DNA of 64,000 nucleotides from Gemmata sp. (GCA_025055115.1 JANWYJ010000055.1:1-64000), one strand, 5' to 3'; counted from the first letter of the stretch, positions 15,578 to 25,634 are shown. Notes: a model not told the origin generated them from the sequence alone. A program made the numbers and translations.

Positions 15578-17329
15578 CTAGTAGGTATACTTCAGGCCAA
15601 AATTCACACCGCCAAGCAGGAAGTGATCTTGGACAAAGCTGACCCCAGGCCCACGCGGTGCGTCGGCGGCACCATAGTTCGGGGCGAAGGGAATCGCCGC
15701 ACTGCTCACCAAGGGGTTGATGATGTTGCCGGGGCGGATGACTTCGGGGATGTAGATGATGCTGACACCCACATACCCCGTCAAACCTTTGGTCAGAGCG
15801 ATCCCCACATCGAAACTGCCTTCCGGGATGTAGGAGAAGCGATCTTTGACAAAGGTTCCGATGTTGCTGGGATTGGCCAGCACACCGCCGACCGCGGCAC
15901 CAGCTCCGCCCCCGACGCCGAGGTTGAAGCCTCCCAGAGTTCCGGCACGCGTTCCGGAGCGACCGGTGGGGTCGAAGAAGGAACTGTAGCCGGTAATTTC
16001 GATCCGCTCATGCATATTACCGATGGCAATTTTGGCCGTGGTACTCGTGGTCACCATGCCGTAGCGAGTCTCACCGCGGAAGCCCAGCACGAAACCATTG
16101 AACTTGTTGGTGGCGCGGAACTGGTCGCGGATGATCACCGTGGCAGGTCCCCCCACCGTGACGCCCCCCAGGGTCGTTTGCGCCGGGGCAATGATCGCGG
16201 GCAGTTGCGTGATGATGCCAAACGGACCAGTCTGGAACACCGGCAACGCAGCACGAGCATCCAATTCCGTGCGACTGTGGACCCACAATTCTTCCTTCAA
16301 TTGCAGATATTTATAACCGGCCAGGAAGTCGAGCGACCAGCTGGCCCGGGTATCCGGTTCCGAACGGTACAAATTCCACAGCGCCACCGGTTCAACACCC
16401 CAGGTTTGCGTATTGGTCCCCACTTCGACGCTGGCGGGGCCGAAATCCGGGTTGGAAATAATGATCGTCGATTGCAGATTATCCAGATCAATGAACGGGC
16501 GGGCGAACACGGGAATGCCGGATGGCAACGCAACAGTATCACCGAAGCGTTGGATGTTGGCGGCCCGTTCCAAGATGAAGCCGGACATTTCAAATCCGAA
16601 GCGGCGGTCGGCATCGCCAAAGAAACCACTGCGCAGCCGCAAGCCGTTGATGGCGTTATAACCCAGGTCGCGTTGGCCAACGAGGACGGTCGTACTCGCC
16701 AAGCCGAGTAAGCCAGCATCGCTGGGGGCGCTAGTGGTCAGTAGTGGGAAGTTGACATTTTGACCGTTGACGAACCACAGCAGGTATTCGCCATCGAACC
16801 AGAAGCAGGGGGCCGCCCCGTAGTTCAGTTCGTTTTTCTCCATCAGTTTGTGGATCAGCCCACCGCGACCCAGGCCGAAGCGACCCGTACCACGTTTGTA
16901 GCCGGGGATGCCGTCGAGGTCGAACGGCACGTTCGGCATCGGCGGTGCCGGTTGGTAGGTTTGCGCAGCGTAAGGCCCGGGCATGGGGTACATCGGTGCC
17001 GGCGGCGGACCAAAGCCGCCGATTGGACCGACGCCCAAGGGATCGTCGGCGGGGCCATAGTTGCCGGGGGGCATGATCACCGGTTGTGGTGGGAAGCCGG
17101 CGTTGCCCGGTATTGCCCGCGACGGCGTGCCGCCGAAGCGCGGCGGACCCCCCAAGGGAGGCTGCGGCACGGCGGGAGCCTCTGTGGTGGTGGGTGGTTT
17201 GGCTGCCGGCGTGGCCGGTGCTGTTGTCGCTGGGGGCACCGTGGCACTCGGCGAAACAGACGGCTGCCCCCACGCCGCCCCAGCTCCGGCCGCCAAGGCC
17301 GCGATTGATCCGAGAAGTCCCTTTCGCAT
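15578..17329 (-). CDS. BBP7-family outer-membrane beta-barrel protein
   Basis: A 583-residue exported protein. Order: signal peptide (MRKGLLGSIAALAAGAGAAWG), a Pro/Thr/Ala linker to about 60, a Pro/Gly/Tyr-rich segment to about 135, then a beta-rich region with alternating aromatic strands (FWFDGEYLLWFVNGQ onward) ending in a typical outer-membrane C-terminus, NFGLKYTY. This is the planctomycete BBP7 pattern; a porin role is inferred, not shown. Start ATG 17329 follows AGCAGGAG; earlier in-frame starts precede the signal peptide. Confidence 0.87.
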   Translation of the reverse strand: MRKGLLGSIAALAAGAGAAWGQPSVSPSATVPPATTAPATPAAKPPTTTEAPAVPQPPLGGPPRFGGTPSRAIPGNAGFPPQPVIMPPGNYGPADDPLGVGPIGGFGPPPAPMYPMPGPYAAQTYQPAPPMPNVPFDLDGIPGYKRGTGRFGLGRGGLIHKLMEKNELNYGAAPCFWFDGEYLLWFVNGQNVNFPLLTTSAPSDAGLLGLASTTVLVGQRDLGYNAINGLRLRSGFFGDADRRFGFEMSGFILERAANIQRFGDTVALPSGIPVFARPFIDLDNLQSTIIISNPDFGPASVEVGTNTQTWGVEPVALWNLYRSEPDTRASWSLDFLAGYKYLQLKEELWVHSRTELDARAALPVFQTGPFGIITQLPAIIAPAQTTLGGVTVGGPATVIIRDQFRATNKFNGFVLGFRGETRYGMVTTSTTAKIAIGNMHERIEITGYSSFFDPTGRSGTRAGTLGGFNLGVGGGAGAAVGGVLANPSNIGTFVKDRFSYIPEGSFDVGIALTKGLTGYVGVSIIYIPEVIRPGNIINPLVSSAAIPFAPNYGAADAPRGPGVSFVQDHFLLGGVNFGLKYTY

Positions 17330-17628
17330 GGCACGCTCCTGCTCTGCCAGCCGTGACGGAAAAAACCGCGCCGACCGAGCGTTCCCCCCGATGATGGGTG
17401 CCGGATCGCCATACGCGAGCATCCCCCAATTCGATACTCCGCGCCGACCCGGACAACGCATGTCGTCCTGCTGCACGGAACAATCGGCACAATCCCCGCA
17501 TGCGCTTGAATAAGATTGCGATTTGCAGCGAATTCGCCGGGACTTCGGGGTTTAGTGATTCTCACAACCCGATAAAATGCAAAAAATACAGCAACTGGCG
17601 ACCGCGCGACAGCCCCCCGTTCCGCGCC
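17330..17628. other. Divergent promoter region
   Basis: Spacer between the leftward BBP7 gene and the rightward YdiJ-like gene. Only a possible -10 (GATAAAAT near 17570) was noticed. Frames open through it on both strands are not supported by any protein family. Confidence 0.5.
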
Positions 17629-20600
17629 ATGCGCCCAACGTCCAAAGCTGCCCCCGCGCTACCTATGGACTTTGCTACCGCTCGTCGTGATTCCCTTCTC
17701 CGCTACCTGCGCCGCCATATCCGCGGCGAAGTACGCTTCGATGCCACCTCCTGCGCCATCTACGCCACCGATGCCAGCCACTACCAGATTCGCCCCCTGG
17801 GAGTTGTGATTCCCCAATGTGTCGATGATTTGACCGTGACCGTCCAAATCGCCGCCGATCTCAACATCCCCATCACCGCACGCGGCGGTGGGACCAGCCT
17901 TTCTGGGCAAAGTATCGGCCCGGGGCTTGTCCTCGACTGCTCCAAGTACTTGCACGCCGTGGGTGAAGTGGATGTCACCAACCGGCGTGTCCGCGTTCAA
18001 CCGGGAGTTGTTCTCGACCATCTCAATCGCGCATTGGCTCCGCATGGACTGATGTTTGGCCCCGATGTGGCCACTGCAAATCGCGCCACCATTGGCGGCA
18101 TGATCGGCAACAACTCCGCCGGTGCCCGCTCTGTGGTGTACCGACAAACGGTTGATCATGTCCGGTCGCTGTCCGTGGTTCTTGCTGATGGCACACGGAC
18201 CGATTTTGGCCCACTGACGGCTCAGGAGTACGAACGCAAGTTGGAGCTACGCACGCGCGAGGGGGAAGCCTATCGCGCGGTCGATGCCGTCGTCCGGCGG
18301 CATGCCGCCGAGATTCGCGCGCGAACGCCGAAGATTCTCCGCAAGGTGAGCGGATACAACCTGGCGGGTGTGCTTCCCCCCGAGTGCGGAACTCTGACTC
18401 CCCCCAACGATCACCCCAGCGCCGCGCGCAACGGCGTGTCAGCACCATCTTTCCCGGCCGCCGCACATCCGCAGTCGTTGGTTCCCTTGTTGGTCGGTTC
18501 GGAAGGAACGCTGGCGGTGGTGGCGGAAGCCGAGTTGGCGCTGGTTCCCAAACCCAAATACCGCGGGCTATTGGTGCCCCAGTTTGCGACACTCCGTGCT
18601 GCGCTCGACACCGTGCAACTGTGTCTGGAACTGGGGCCATCGGCCGTGGAATTGATGGACCGGATGTTGATTGACCTGGCCCGGCAGCAGCGGTCGTTGA
18701 AAGACACCATGGCCGCCATCCGCGGGCGGCCCGAAGCCTTGCTGATGGTCGAATTCAGTTCCGATGATCCTGCGGACGTTTCGTACCGGGTGCATGAACT
18801 ACAACGGCGGTTGGCCCCATCGGTGGGGCTGATCGCCAGTGTGCCAGCCATCGACGCGACGCTGCGCGATCCGTTGTGGGCGTTGCGCAGTGCAGCAGTT
18901 CCGTTGCTCTATGGGATGCCCGGCGATGCCAAACCGGTGACCTTCTGCGAGGATGCCGCGGTGGCCCCAGAACGCTTACCCGAGTTTGCCGCCCGTTTCC
19001 GGGACATTTTCCATCGTTACGGTACCGATGGCGCCTTCTATGGTCATGCCAGCGTCGGTTGTTTGCATATCCGCCCGGTGCTGAACATCACGGAACGCTC
19101 TGGATTGGCCACCATGCGCAAGATCATGGAAGAAGTCACCGATCTGGTGCTGGAATTCAACGGTAGTCTCAGTGGGGAACATGGTGATGGTTTGGTGCGC
19201 AGCGAATGGAATCGCAAGATGTTCGGCCCGGTGGTGTATGAAGCTTTTCGCCGTGTGAAATACGCCTTCGATCCGGGGAATGTACTCAATCCCGGCAAGA
19301 TCGTGGATGCGCCACCGATGGAAGACAATCTGCGGGTTCCGCCCGAACGCAAGCCACTCACCGATCCGCCCACCGTGTTCGATTACTCGCAACAAGGCGG
19401 CTTTTTCCGCAGTATCGCGGTGTGTAACGGGGCTGGGGTCTGCCGCAAGACTCAGGGTGGCGCGATGTGCCCCAGCTATCGGGCCACACGCGATGAACGC
19501 GATACTACCCGCGCCCGCGCCAATGCCCTGCGCCTGACTCTCACGGGGGATTCTCCCCACGAGCGCTATCCTCCTCGCGATCCGGCTGATGTATCCCATT
19601 GCTCATCCCCGCCCACCTCCCTAGCGCAACGTTGGATTCATGAGGTCATGGACCTCTGCTTGTCGTGCAAAGCGTGTAAGAGTGAATGCCCGAGTAATGT
19701 CGATGTCGCCAAACTGAAGGCCGAGTTTCAGCACGCCTATTACACCCGCCATGTGCGACCGTTGGGGCATCTCATTGCCAAGTACATCCACCGGCTCAGC
19801 CCCTGGGCCGCTCGTTCTGCGGGTCTGAACAATTGGCTGGCCCGGCGGCCGTGGGTGCGTGCCGCTTTGGAAGGGCTTTTCGGCATTGACCGGCGACGCA
19901 GCTTGCCGCGGTGGCACGCCGACCATTTCCGCGGCTGGTTCTCGCGGCGTCCGCGGCGCGCTGCAGCGTCTAACGGCGATTCCATCACAGTCGCTGCAGA
20001 TGCGATGAACGCCGGGATAGCACGCGGTCGCGTGGTCGTCCTCGACGATTGCTTCACGACCTTTCAAGAACCGCAGATCGGCCGTGCTGCCGTCACGCTG
20101 CTGGAACGTGCCGGCTTCACTGTCGAGCTGGCTGGGGTTTGTTGTGGGCGCGCTTTGCTCTCCAAAGGGTACTTGACCGATGCCCGCCAATTGGCCCGCG
20201 AAGGCATCGCCCGACTCGAGCGCTACGCAGGCGACGGTGTGCCCATCTTGGGCCTGGAGCCGAGCTGCCTGGTCGCGTTGATCGATGAATGGCCCGAACT
20301 GGTGCCCGGGACAGCAGCTAGGCGAATCGCCGCCGTGGCCGAAATGGCCGAGGCGTGGCTGGCCCGGCAAGTGCGTGACCGCCGCTTGTCACTGGCCGTT
20401 CCCACATTCTCCGGGTCGATGGTCTTTCATCCGCATTGCCACCAGAAGGCGTTGTTAGGCTCCCAAGGCACAGTGGACGCCTTGAAACTCGCCTGCGAGC
20501 GGGACGTCACCGTGTTGGATGCGGGCTGCTGTGGCATGGCCGGCATGTTTGGCTACGAAAAAGAGCATTATGACATCAGCGTGACCATTGCGAACCTCGA

Positions 20601-20739
20601 ACTGATTCCCGCTCTGCGCTTCCACGCCAGCGCCACCCTGGTGGCTACCGGAACCTCCTGCCGGCACCAGATTCGCGACCTGACCGGGCGCACCCCGCTG
20701 CATCCTTTGGAAGTTCTCGTCGGGGACGAGGGGGTGTAA
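17629..20739 (+). CDS. YdiJ-like FAD/Fe-S 2-hydroxyacid dehydrogenase
   Basis: A 1036-residue fusion resembling E. coli YdiJ (D-2-hydroxyglutarate dehydrogenase type). The N-terminal half is a PCMH-type FAD domain (PITARGGGTSLSGQS near 82) and FAD oxidase C-terminal domain. Ferredoxin-like motifs follow: CNGAGVCRK…GAMCPSY near 605 and CLSCKACKSECPSN near 683. The C-terminus has two CCG domains (GVCCGRALLSKGY, CCGMAGMFGYE). The likely reaction is oxidation of a D-2-hydroxyacid with electrons passed to quinone or another acceptor; the exact substrate cannot be read. The start is uncertain: 17629 or 17665, with no clear ribosome site for either. Confidence 0.88.
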   Translation: MRPTSKAAPALPMDFATARRDSLLRYLRRHIRGEVRFDATSCAIYATDASHYQIRPLGVVIPQCVDDLTVTVQIAADLNIPITARGGGTSLSGQSIGPGLVLDCSKYLHAVGEVDVTNRRVRVQPGVVLDHLNRALAPHGLMFGPDVATANRATIGGMIGNNSAGARSVVYRQTVDHVRSLSVVLADGTRTDFGPLTAQEYERKLELRTREGEAYRAVDAVVRRHAAEIRARTPKILRKVSGYNLAGVLPPECGTLTPPNDHPSAARNGVSAPSFPAAAHPQSLVPLLVGSEGTLAVVAEAELALVPKPKYRGLLVPQFATLRAALDTVQLCLELGPSAVELMDRMLIDLARQQRSLKDTMAAIRGRPEALLMVEFSSDDPADVSYRVHELQRRLAPSVGLIASVPAIDATLRDPLWALRSAAVPLLYGMPGDAKPVTFCEDAAVAPERLPEFAARFRDIFHRYGTDGAFYGHASVGCLHIRPVLNITERSGLATMRKIMEEVTDLVLEFNGSLSGEHGDGLVRSEWNRKMFGPVVYEAFRRVKYAFDPGNVLNPGKIVDAPPMEDNLRVPPERKPLTDPPTVFDYSQQGGFFRSIAVCNGAGVCRKTQGGAMCPSYRATRDERDTTRARANALRLTLTGDSPHERYPPRDPADVSHCSSPPTSLAQRWIHEVMDLCLSCKACKSECPSNVDVAKLKAEFQHAYYTRHVRPLGHLIAKYIHRLSPWAARSAGLNNWLARRPWVRAALEGLFGIDRRRSLPRWHADHFRGWFSRRPRRAAASNGDSITVAADAMNAGIARGRVVVLDDCFTTFQEPQIGRAAVTLLERAGFTVELAGVCCGRALLSKGYLTDARQLAREGIARLERYAGDGVPILGLEPSCLVALIDEWPELVPGTAARRIAAVAEMAEAWLARQVRDRRLSLAVPTFSGSMVFHPHCHQKALLGSQGTVDALKLACERDVTVLDAGCCGMAGMFGYEKEHYDISVTIANLELIPALRFHASATLVATGTSCRHQIRDLTGRTPLHPLEVLVGDEGV

Positions 20740-20788
20740 TGTTAAGAGGGGCGTTGCTTTCATCGAATGTTCTCCCCAGCCAACGGTT

Positions 20789-21214
20789 ATGCTCACAGTG
20801 ACTGAAACCATCTCTATTCCCGATGACGAGCTGGAATGGAGTTTTGCCCGCGCGGGGGGGCCTGGTGGTCAGAACGTCAACAAAGTGGCGTCGAAGGCGA
20901 TTTTGCGCTGGAAGGCCGCGGCTTCGAGCGTGGCTCTACCGGTGGCGGCCTGGCAGCGCATGCGCTCACGCTTTCCCCGGCGATTCACCAGCACCGGTGA
21001 TGTGGTGATTCCATCCCAGAAATACCGCGATCAGGAACGGAACAAGCAAGACTGTTTGCTCAAACTCGCGGACATGGTCCGTAGCGCGCTGATCGAACCT
21101 GCGATCCGCAAAGCCACCAAACCCTCCAGCAGCGCCCAACAACGCCGCTTGGCGGAGAAAAAACGCCTCAGCCGGAAAAAGCAGGCTCGTCGGCAGCATC
21201 CCCCGGACGACTAG
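20789..21214 (+). CDS. arfB: Alternative ribosome-rescue factor ArfB
   Basis: A 141-residue peptidyl-tRNA hydrolase that frees ribosomes stalled without a stop codon. It has the GGQ catalytic motif (AGGPGGQNVNK near residue 22), no codon-recognition domain, and a basic, disordered C-terminal tail (RRLAEKKRLSRKKQARR) like that which enters the mRNA channel in ArfB/YaeJ. It starts 49 nt after the YdiJ-like stop and may be co-transcribed with it. Confidence 0.93.
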   Translation: MLTVTETISIPDDELEWSFARAGGPGGQNVNKVASKAILRWKAAASSVALPVAAWQRMRSRFPRRFTSTGDVVIPSQKYRDQERNKQDCLLKLADMVRSALIEPAIRKATKPSSSAQQRRLAEKKRLSRKKQARRQHPPDD

Positions 21215-21294
21215 TGGTTACTGCCTGGCCACGGGTGGCCAACTAATGTCCACTACTATTCTGCGCAATCGTTTCCTTCTTGTCAAATTCGCTG

Positions 21295-21310
21295 TGGCGT
21301 AAAATTTGCT
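21295..21310 (+). promoter_or_regulatory. Sigma-54-like promoter
   Basis: TGGCGT-AAAAT-TTGCT has the -24 GG and -12 GC at the required 12-nt spacing and an intact TTGCW element. It lies 43 nt before the start codon of the secreted prenyltransferase-fold gene, leaving a leader of about 30 nt with its GAGGAG site. Confidence 0.6.
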
Positions 21311-21352
21311 GGCAGTGGTTTGTGGTCACTTTTTCACCGAGGAGATTGTGTT

Positions 21353-22495
21353 ATGATGTTCCGGAAATGGCTGGTGATGCCACTGGGCGTGTTGGCTTTG
21401 GCAATGGCACTCTGGCCCCATCCAACGGCCGCGCAACCCCAAGCCAACGAATGGCAACAGGCGGTCGATAAAGCGGTGGCCTTTCTGAAGAAGTCACAAA
21501 ATGAGGATGGCAGTTGGTCGGCAGCCCCGCAGAATCGCGGCATTACGGGTGTAGTGGTGACCGGTCTGATCCGCTGTGGCGTCAAGCCGGAGGATGCACC
21601 GGTGGCCAAAGCGGTGAGCTTCATTGAAAGTTTAGTGAACAAGAAATCAGGGCATATCGCCGGGGATGATGCGCGTGCCACTCTCATTAACTACACCACC
21701 AGTATCAACATCATGGCGTTGAACGCCGCGAATAAAAGTGACAAGTACAAATCCGTGATCAACAACGCAGTGAAGTATCTGAAGGATTACCAATGGGATG
21801 AGGCGCGAGGCAAAACCCCGGAGAGCGATTATTATGGCGGAGCCGGCTATGCGGGCGACAAATCGCGCCCGGATTTGTCGAATACCGCGTTTTTCCTCGA
21901 AGCGCTCAAAGAAGCTGGTGTTCCCAAGGACGATCCGGCCTTCAAGAAAGCTCTGGTATTCGTCAGTCGCTGCCAGAACTTTGCCAGTGAATTCAATACC
22001 GCCCCGTGGGCCAAGAAAAACAACGATGGCAGCTTCATCTACACAGGAGCCAACGGGGGTGAAAATCGTCGGACTGATGGTGAAGGGGTCAAAACCGATA
22101 TGGGCGGCTACGGCTCGATGACCTACGCCGGCATCAAAAGCATGATCTACTGTGGCGTGAGTAAGGACGATCCCCGGGTCAAAAAAGCCCTCGAATGGAT
22201 CGCCAACAACTACACGCTCGACAGCAACCCCGGCATGCCCGAAGCCAACAGCCAACGCGGGCTGTACTACTACTACCACACGTTCGCCAAGTGCATGGAT
22301 GCTCTGGGAATCGACGAATTCACTGATGCCAAGGGTGTCAAACACAATTGGCGGGCTGACCTGGCTGCGGCTCTGATCAAACGCCAGAACCCCGATGGCA
22401 GTTGGACCAACAAGACCGACCGATGGATGGAAGGCGACCCGAATTTGGTCACAGGTTATGCGTTGATGGCCTTGAGCTATTGCCAGAAGAAGTAA
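21353..22495 (+). CDS. Secreted prenyltransferase/squalene-oxidase-fold protein
   Basis: A 380-residue exported protein with a signal peptide (MMFRKWLVMPLGVLALAMAL…) and alpha/alpha-toroid repeats of the prenyltransferase/squalene-oxidase superfamily: AVDKAVAFLKKSQNEDGSW near 37 and ALIKRQNPDGSW near 345. It lacks the DxDD motif expected of a squalene-hopene cyclase in what I can see, so a binding or polymer-related role is as likely as catalysis. Start ATG 21353 follows GAGGAG by 8 nt. A paralogue lies at 53098–54264. Confidence 0.85.
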   Translation: MMFRKWLVMPLGVLALAMALWPHPTAAQPQANEWQQAVDKAVAFLKKSQNEDGSWSAAPQNRGITGVVVTGLIRCGVKPEDAPVAKAVSFIESLVNKKSGHIAGDDARATLINYTTSINIMALNAANKSDKYKSVINNAVKYLKDYQWDEARGKTPESDYYGGAGYAGDKSRPDLSNTAFFLEALKEAGVPKDDPAFKKALVFVSRCQNFASEFNTAPWAKKNNDGSFIYTGANGGENRRTDGEGVKTDMGGYGSMTYAGIKSMIYCGVSKDDPRVKKALEWIANNYTLDSNPGMPEANSQRGLYYYYHTFAKCMDALGIDEFTDAKGVKHNWRADLAAALIKRQNPDGSWTNKTDRWMEGDPNLVTGYALMALSYCQKK

Positions 22496-22536
22496 ATGGC
22501 TGTCTGTCGCCGGCGTGGGGTTTGTAGAACAACCCC

Positions 22537-23271
22537 ATGAGCGACATATGGCTGCTCGCCGCGCTGATTTTTGGCGCGGCGTTGTTGTATTCGTCGGTGG
22601 GTCATGCGGGGGCGTCGGGCTATTTGGCCGCGATGGCGTTATTCGGACTGGAAACCAGTCAGATGCGGCCGGCGGCTTTGGTCCTCAACATCCTCGTGGC
22701 CACCATTGGGACGATCCGTTTTGCTCGGGCCGGATTGGTGAACTGGTCACTTCTGGGGCCATTTAGCCTCGGGGCGATCCCGATGGCGTGGCTGGGTGGG
22801 TTTCTCACCTTGCCGACAAGCGTCTATCGCCCTATCGTCGGTGGAATTCTGCTCGTTGCGGCTGTTCGCATCGTCGTTCCATCGTCTGCGGATCGCCCCG
22901 GGACCATCCGGCGGCCACCGGTGATGGTGGCTGTCAGTTGGGGTGCGGCGATTGGTTTGCTGTCGGGGTTGACTGGTACCGGAGGGGGGATTTTTCTCTC
23001 GCCGTTGTTGCTCCTGATGCGTTGGGCGGAGACCAAAGAGACCTCCGGGGTTGCGGCGGCGTTCATTCTGGCCAACTCCCTGGCCGGCCTGGTCGGTTTG
23101 CTGCTCCACCAGCCCACGCTTCCCAGTGGGATTGAACTCTGGGCTGTGGCGGCTGCCTGTGGCGGATGGATCGGCTCCGCACTGGGCAGCCGACGACTCG
23201 GCAATCCCACGTTGCGCAAACTCCTAGCAGTGGTTCTGGTGATCGCCGGCGGGAAAATGATCCTGGCCTGA
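22537..23271 (+). CDS. TauE/SafE-family permease
   Basis: A 244-residue membrane protein with about eight hydrophobic segments and the family's glycine-rich turns (LYSSVGHAGASGYLAAMAL near 18; AIGLLSGLTGTGGGIFLSPLLLL near 137). Members export sulfite, sulfoacetate or related organic anions, or import sulfur compounds; the substrate is unknown here. It starts 41 nt after the preceding stop on the same strand, so co-transcription is possible. The ribosome site is weak. Confidence 0.88.
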   Translation: MSDIWLLAALIFGAALLYSSVGHAGASGYLAAMALFGLETSQMRPAALVLNILVATIGTIRFARAGLVNWSLLGPFSLGAIPMAWLGGFLTLPTSVYRPIVGGILLVAAVRIVVPSSADRPGTIRRPPVMVAVSWGAAIGLLSGLTGTGGGIFLSPLLLLMRWAETKETSGVAAAFILANSLAGLVGLLLHQPTLPSGIELWAVAAACGGWIGSALGSRRLGNPTLRKLLAVVLVIAGGKMILA

Positions 23272-23313
23272 ACTTTCTGACCCTTTGGCACTGGCCAAGG
23301 TCTGGAGAGGCGG

Positions 23314-23354
23314 TTCTCCAACGCGAGAAAAACGCTTCTCCAACGCGAGAAAAA
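23314..23354. repeat. 19-nt direct repeat, 22-nt period
   Basis: TTCTCCAACGCGAGAAAAA is present at 23314–23332 and 23336–23354, between the convergent permease and glycosyltransferase genes. Confidence 0.93.
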
Positions 23355-23451
23355 GCCGAAAAATCAGCCGCATTCGGCCACTATCCGGGTGTTTGGAAAC
23401 AATGGCGAGCCACTGGGACACGCCTTGGGCGTTGTAGCGTCGTGGCCAACT

Positions 23452-24606
23452 TCAGGCGGCTTGGCGGCGTGGCGTGGCGGGGGCACGCACAATCGCATCG
23501 AGGTAAGCCAACAATTCGCGTTCGAAGCGTTCTTTGCGGAAACGCAGGGCTTGGCGGCGTGCGACGCGGGGGTCGAAACGGTCGGCGTCGCGTTCGAACT
23601 GCTCGATGGCGGCACAGAGGGCATCGGGGGTTTGTTCGTAGAAGAACACACCGGTTGGCTCGGCGGCTTGCCCCCAGGGAAGAACCGTTTCCGTCAGCCC
23701 ACCGCGGCCCAGGCCGATGACCGGGCAGCCGCAGGCTTGCGCTTCCAAAGGTACGATGCCGAAGTCTTCTTCCCCGGGAAACAGCAAGGCCTTGGCGCGG
23801 CGGAGATAATCGCGAATGACCGTGTCGGGTTGCCAGCCAAGGAACTGAACATGCGGTCCAGCCAGGGTTTGCAGCTTCGCAGCGTGCTGGCCGGTGCCGA
23901 TGACGATGAGCCGACGCCCCAACTTCCGGCAGGCTTCGATAGCCAGATCGAACCGCTTGTAGGGGGCCAGGGCCGAAACCACCAGATAAAAGTCTTCGCG
24001 GGCTGGGTGGGAAGGGGTGTAGAACTCGGTGTCGACCGGCGGGTAGATGACGGTGGCCTGGCGTTGATAACAGTCGTAAATACGTTGCCGCACAGTGTGG
24101 CTGATCGCGACAAAGTGCGTCACGCGACGAGCGGTTTGGCGATCCCAGGCCCGCAACCGGGCTAACAACAGATCGACCATCTTCGCTGTCAAGAGTCCCC
24201 AGCGATGCGTGGTGGGGAAATAGGACTGTTGCAGATGCCAGGCATAGCGCATCGGCGTGAAACAGTAGCATACATGCGGAACCCCATTCGGAGCGTGGGC
24301 CGATTTGGCGACCGCATGGCTGAAGCTGACGACCAATTCGGCATCGGCAATGCGCCAGCCGGCCGCCAGGGGCATCAGCGGCAACAGGTAGCGGTAGTAC
24401 CGATCCACCTGGGGCAGGGTATTGAGAAAGCTAGGACGAATGCGCAAGCGTTCGATGGTTGGTGCAACCGTTCCCGGCTTGTGAATCAGCGTGTAGAGGG
24501 TTGCTTGGGGCCAGCGCCGGCACACCGGTTCGAGGCATTTCTCGCCCCCCCGCATGCCCGTGAGCCAATCGTGTACCAACGCCACATGTTTTCCTTCCGC
24601 ATCCAT
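23452..24606 (-). CDS. GT4-family glycosyltransferase
   Basis: A 384-residue GT-B glycosyltransferase. The N-terminal acceptor domain begins VALVHDWLTGMRGGEKCLE. The donor domain contains SALAPYKRFDLAIEA, VIGTGQHAAKL and the E-x7-E signature in GEEDFGIVPLEAQACGCPVIG. Such enzymes add sugars to lipid carriers, polysaccharides or proteins; the product is not predictable and no other polysaccharide gene is adjacent. ATG 24606 is preceded by a strong AGGAGG at 7 nt. Confidence 0.9.
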   Translation of the reverse strand: MDAEGKHVALVHDWLTGMRGGEKCLEPVCRRWPQATLYTLIHKPGTVAPTIERLRIRPSFLNTLPQVDRYYRYLLPLMPLAAGWRIADAELVVSFSHAVAKSAHAPNGVPHVCYCFTPMRYAWHLQQSYFPTTHRWGLLTAKMVDLLLARLRAWDRQTARRVTHFVAISHTVRQRIYDCYQRQATVIYPPVDTEFYTPSHPAREDFYLVVSALAPYKRFDLAIEACRKLGRRLIVIGTGQHAAKLQTLAGPHVQFLGWQPDTVIRDYLRRAKALLFPGEEDFGIVPLEAQACGCPVIGLGRGGLTETVLPWGQAAEPTGVFFYEQTPDALCAAIEQFERDADRFDPRVARRQALRFRKERFERELLAYLDAIVRAPATPRRQAA

Positions 24607-24878
24607 GCCACATCCTCCTGGGCAGCCGCCCAACGGTGCCGCAGTGTAACGGCCCAGGGTTCGCCGCGGAAGACAGAATGCCTGCGGCCAACGATCCTGT
24701 CAGCCGGCCCCGTGGGGGCTTGATGGGGGTGGAAAACGACGATTCCTGCCGACCGCGTTGCGTGTTGTGTGTTAGCGTTGTAAGTTGAAAGCAGACGAAT
24801 TCCTGTAGCACCGCAGGCGCGGGGGGTGCTGGAATCGCGCAGTGACCAGCAGGCCGTTGCGTTTCGGGAGGCGATCAG

Positions 24879-25634
24879 ATGGGTTTTGCGTTGAATATCG
24901 GTAAATGCAGCCTGCTTGGCAATTATCGCGAAAATAATGAAGATTCGATCGATGTCAAAGTCTTCCCGGACTTAACGGTCAACATTGTGGCCGACGGCAT
25001 GGGGGGGCAGGCGGCAGGGGAAATTGCCAGCCGCAAAGCGGTCGACACCATTCCTCGGGAATTGCGGAAAAACCTCACGCCCACGATGAACGCCGAGGCG
25101 GTCAAAACCGTCATTCGCAAAGCGATTGTCCAGGCCAATGAAGAAATTATGGCGATGGGGGCGTTGGATAAGGACATGAAAAACATGGGCACCACCGTTG
25201 TCATGACGGTGTGGCGACGGGGTCCGGAAATTTTCGTGGCTGGGGTGGGGGATAGCCGTTGTTATCTGGTTCGCAACAAGCGGATTCAACAGCTGACGGT
25301 CGATCATTCGCTCGCTCAAGCTCTCGTTGAAGCGAAAACGATCACCGCGGCGGAAGCCAAAGACCACCGCTTTCGCAATGTGTTGTGGAAATACTTGGGC
25401 AGCAAGGAGGTGGGCGAAGGCCCGGAAGTGCAAGCGGTGCCCATTCAAGTGGGCGATCGCTTCTTGCTGTGTACCGATGGCCTCAGCGGTGTCGTTACCG
25501 ATGACGAATTGGCGGAAGAAATCACCGCGGCCACGGATATGCAACAACTGGCGGAGCGCCTCGGTCAACGGGCACTCGACCAGAACTCCCGCGATAATGT
25601 CTCGTGTATTGTCTTTGAGGTGGTTGAAGGTTAG
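24879..25634 (+). CDS. PP2C-family Ser/Thr phosphatase
   Basis: A 251-residue soluble PPM/PP2C phosphatase. Metal-binding and catalytic motifs are intact: R-x2-NED near 17–21, VADGMGG near 38, GDSRCYL near 126, TDGLSG near 195 and DNVSCIV near 240. It probably reverses Hanks-type kinase phosphorylation, which is abundant in planctomycetes. GGGAGG upstream supports ATG 24879. No kinase gene is adjacent. A second PP2C lies at 45254–46135. Confidence 0.93.
   Translation: MGFALNIGKCSLLGNYRENNEDSIDVKVFPDLTVNIVADGMGGQAAGEIASRKAVDTIPRELRKNLTPTMNAEAVKTVIRKAIVQANEEIMAMGALDKDMKNMGTTVVMTVWRRGPEIFVAGVGDSRCYLVRNKRIQQLTVDHSLAQALVEAKTITAAEAKDHRFRNVLWKYLGSKEVGEGPEVQAVPIQVGDRFLLCTDGLSGVVTDDELAEEITAATDMQQLAERLGQRALDQNSRDNVSCIVFEVVEG

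Noticed and set aside
17315-17330. Sigma-54-like TGGCAC near the BBP7 start
   Set aside because: The GG-to-GC distance is 11 rather than 12 nt and it overlaps the coding start on the opposite strand.
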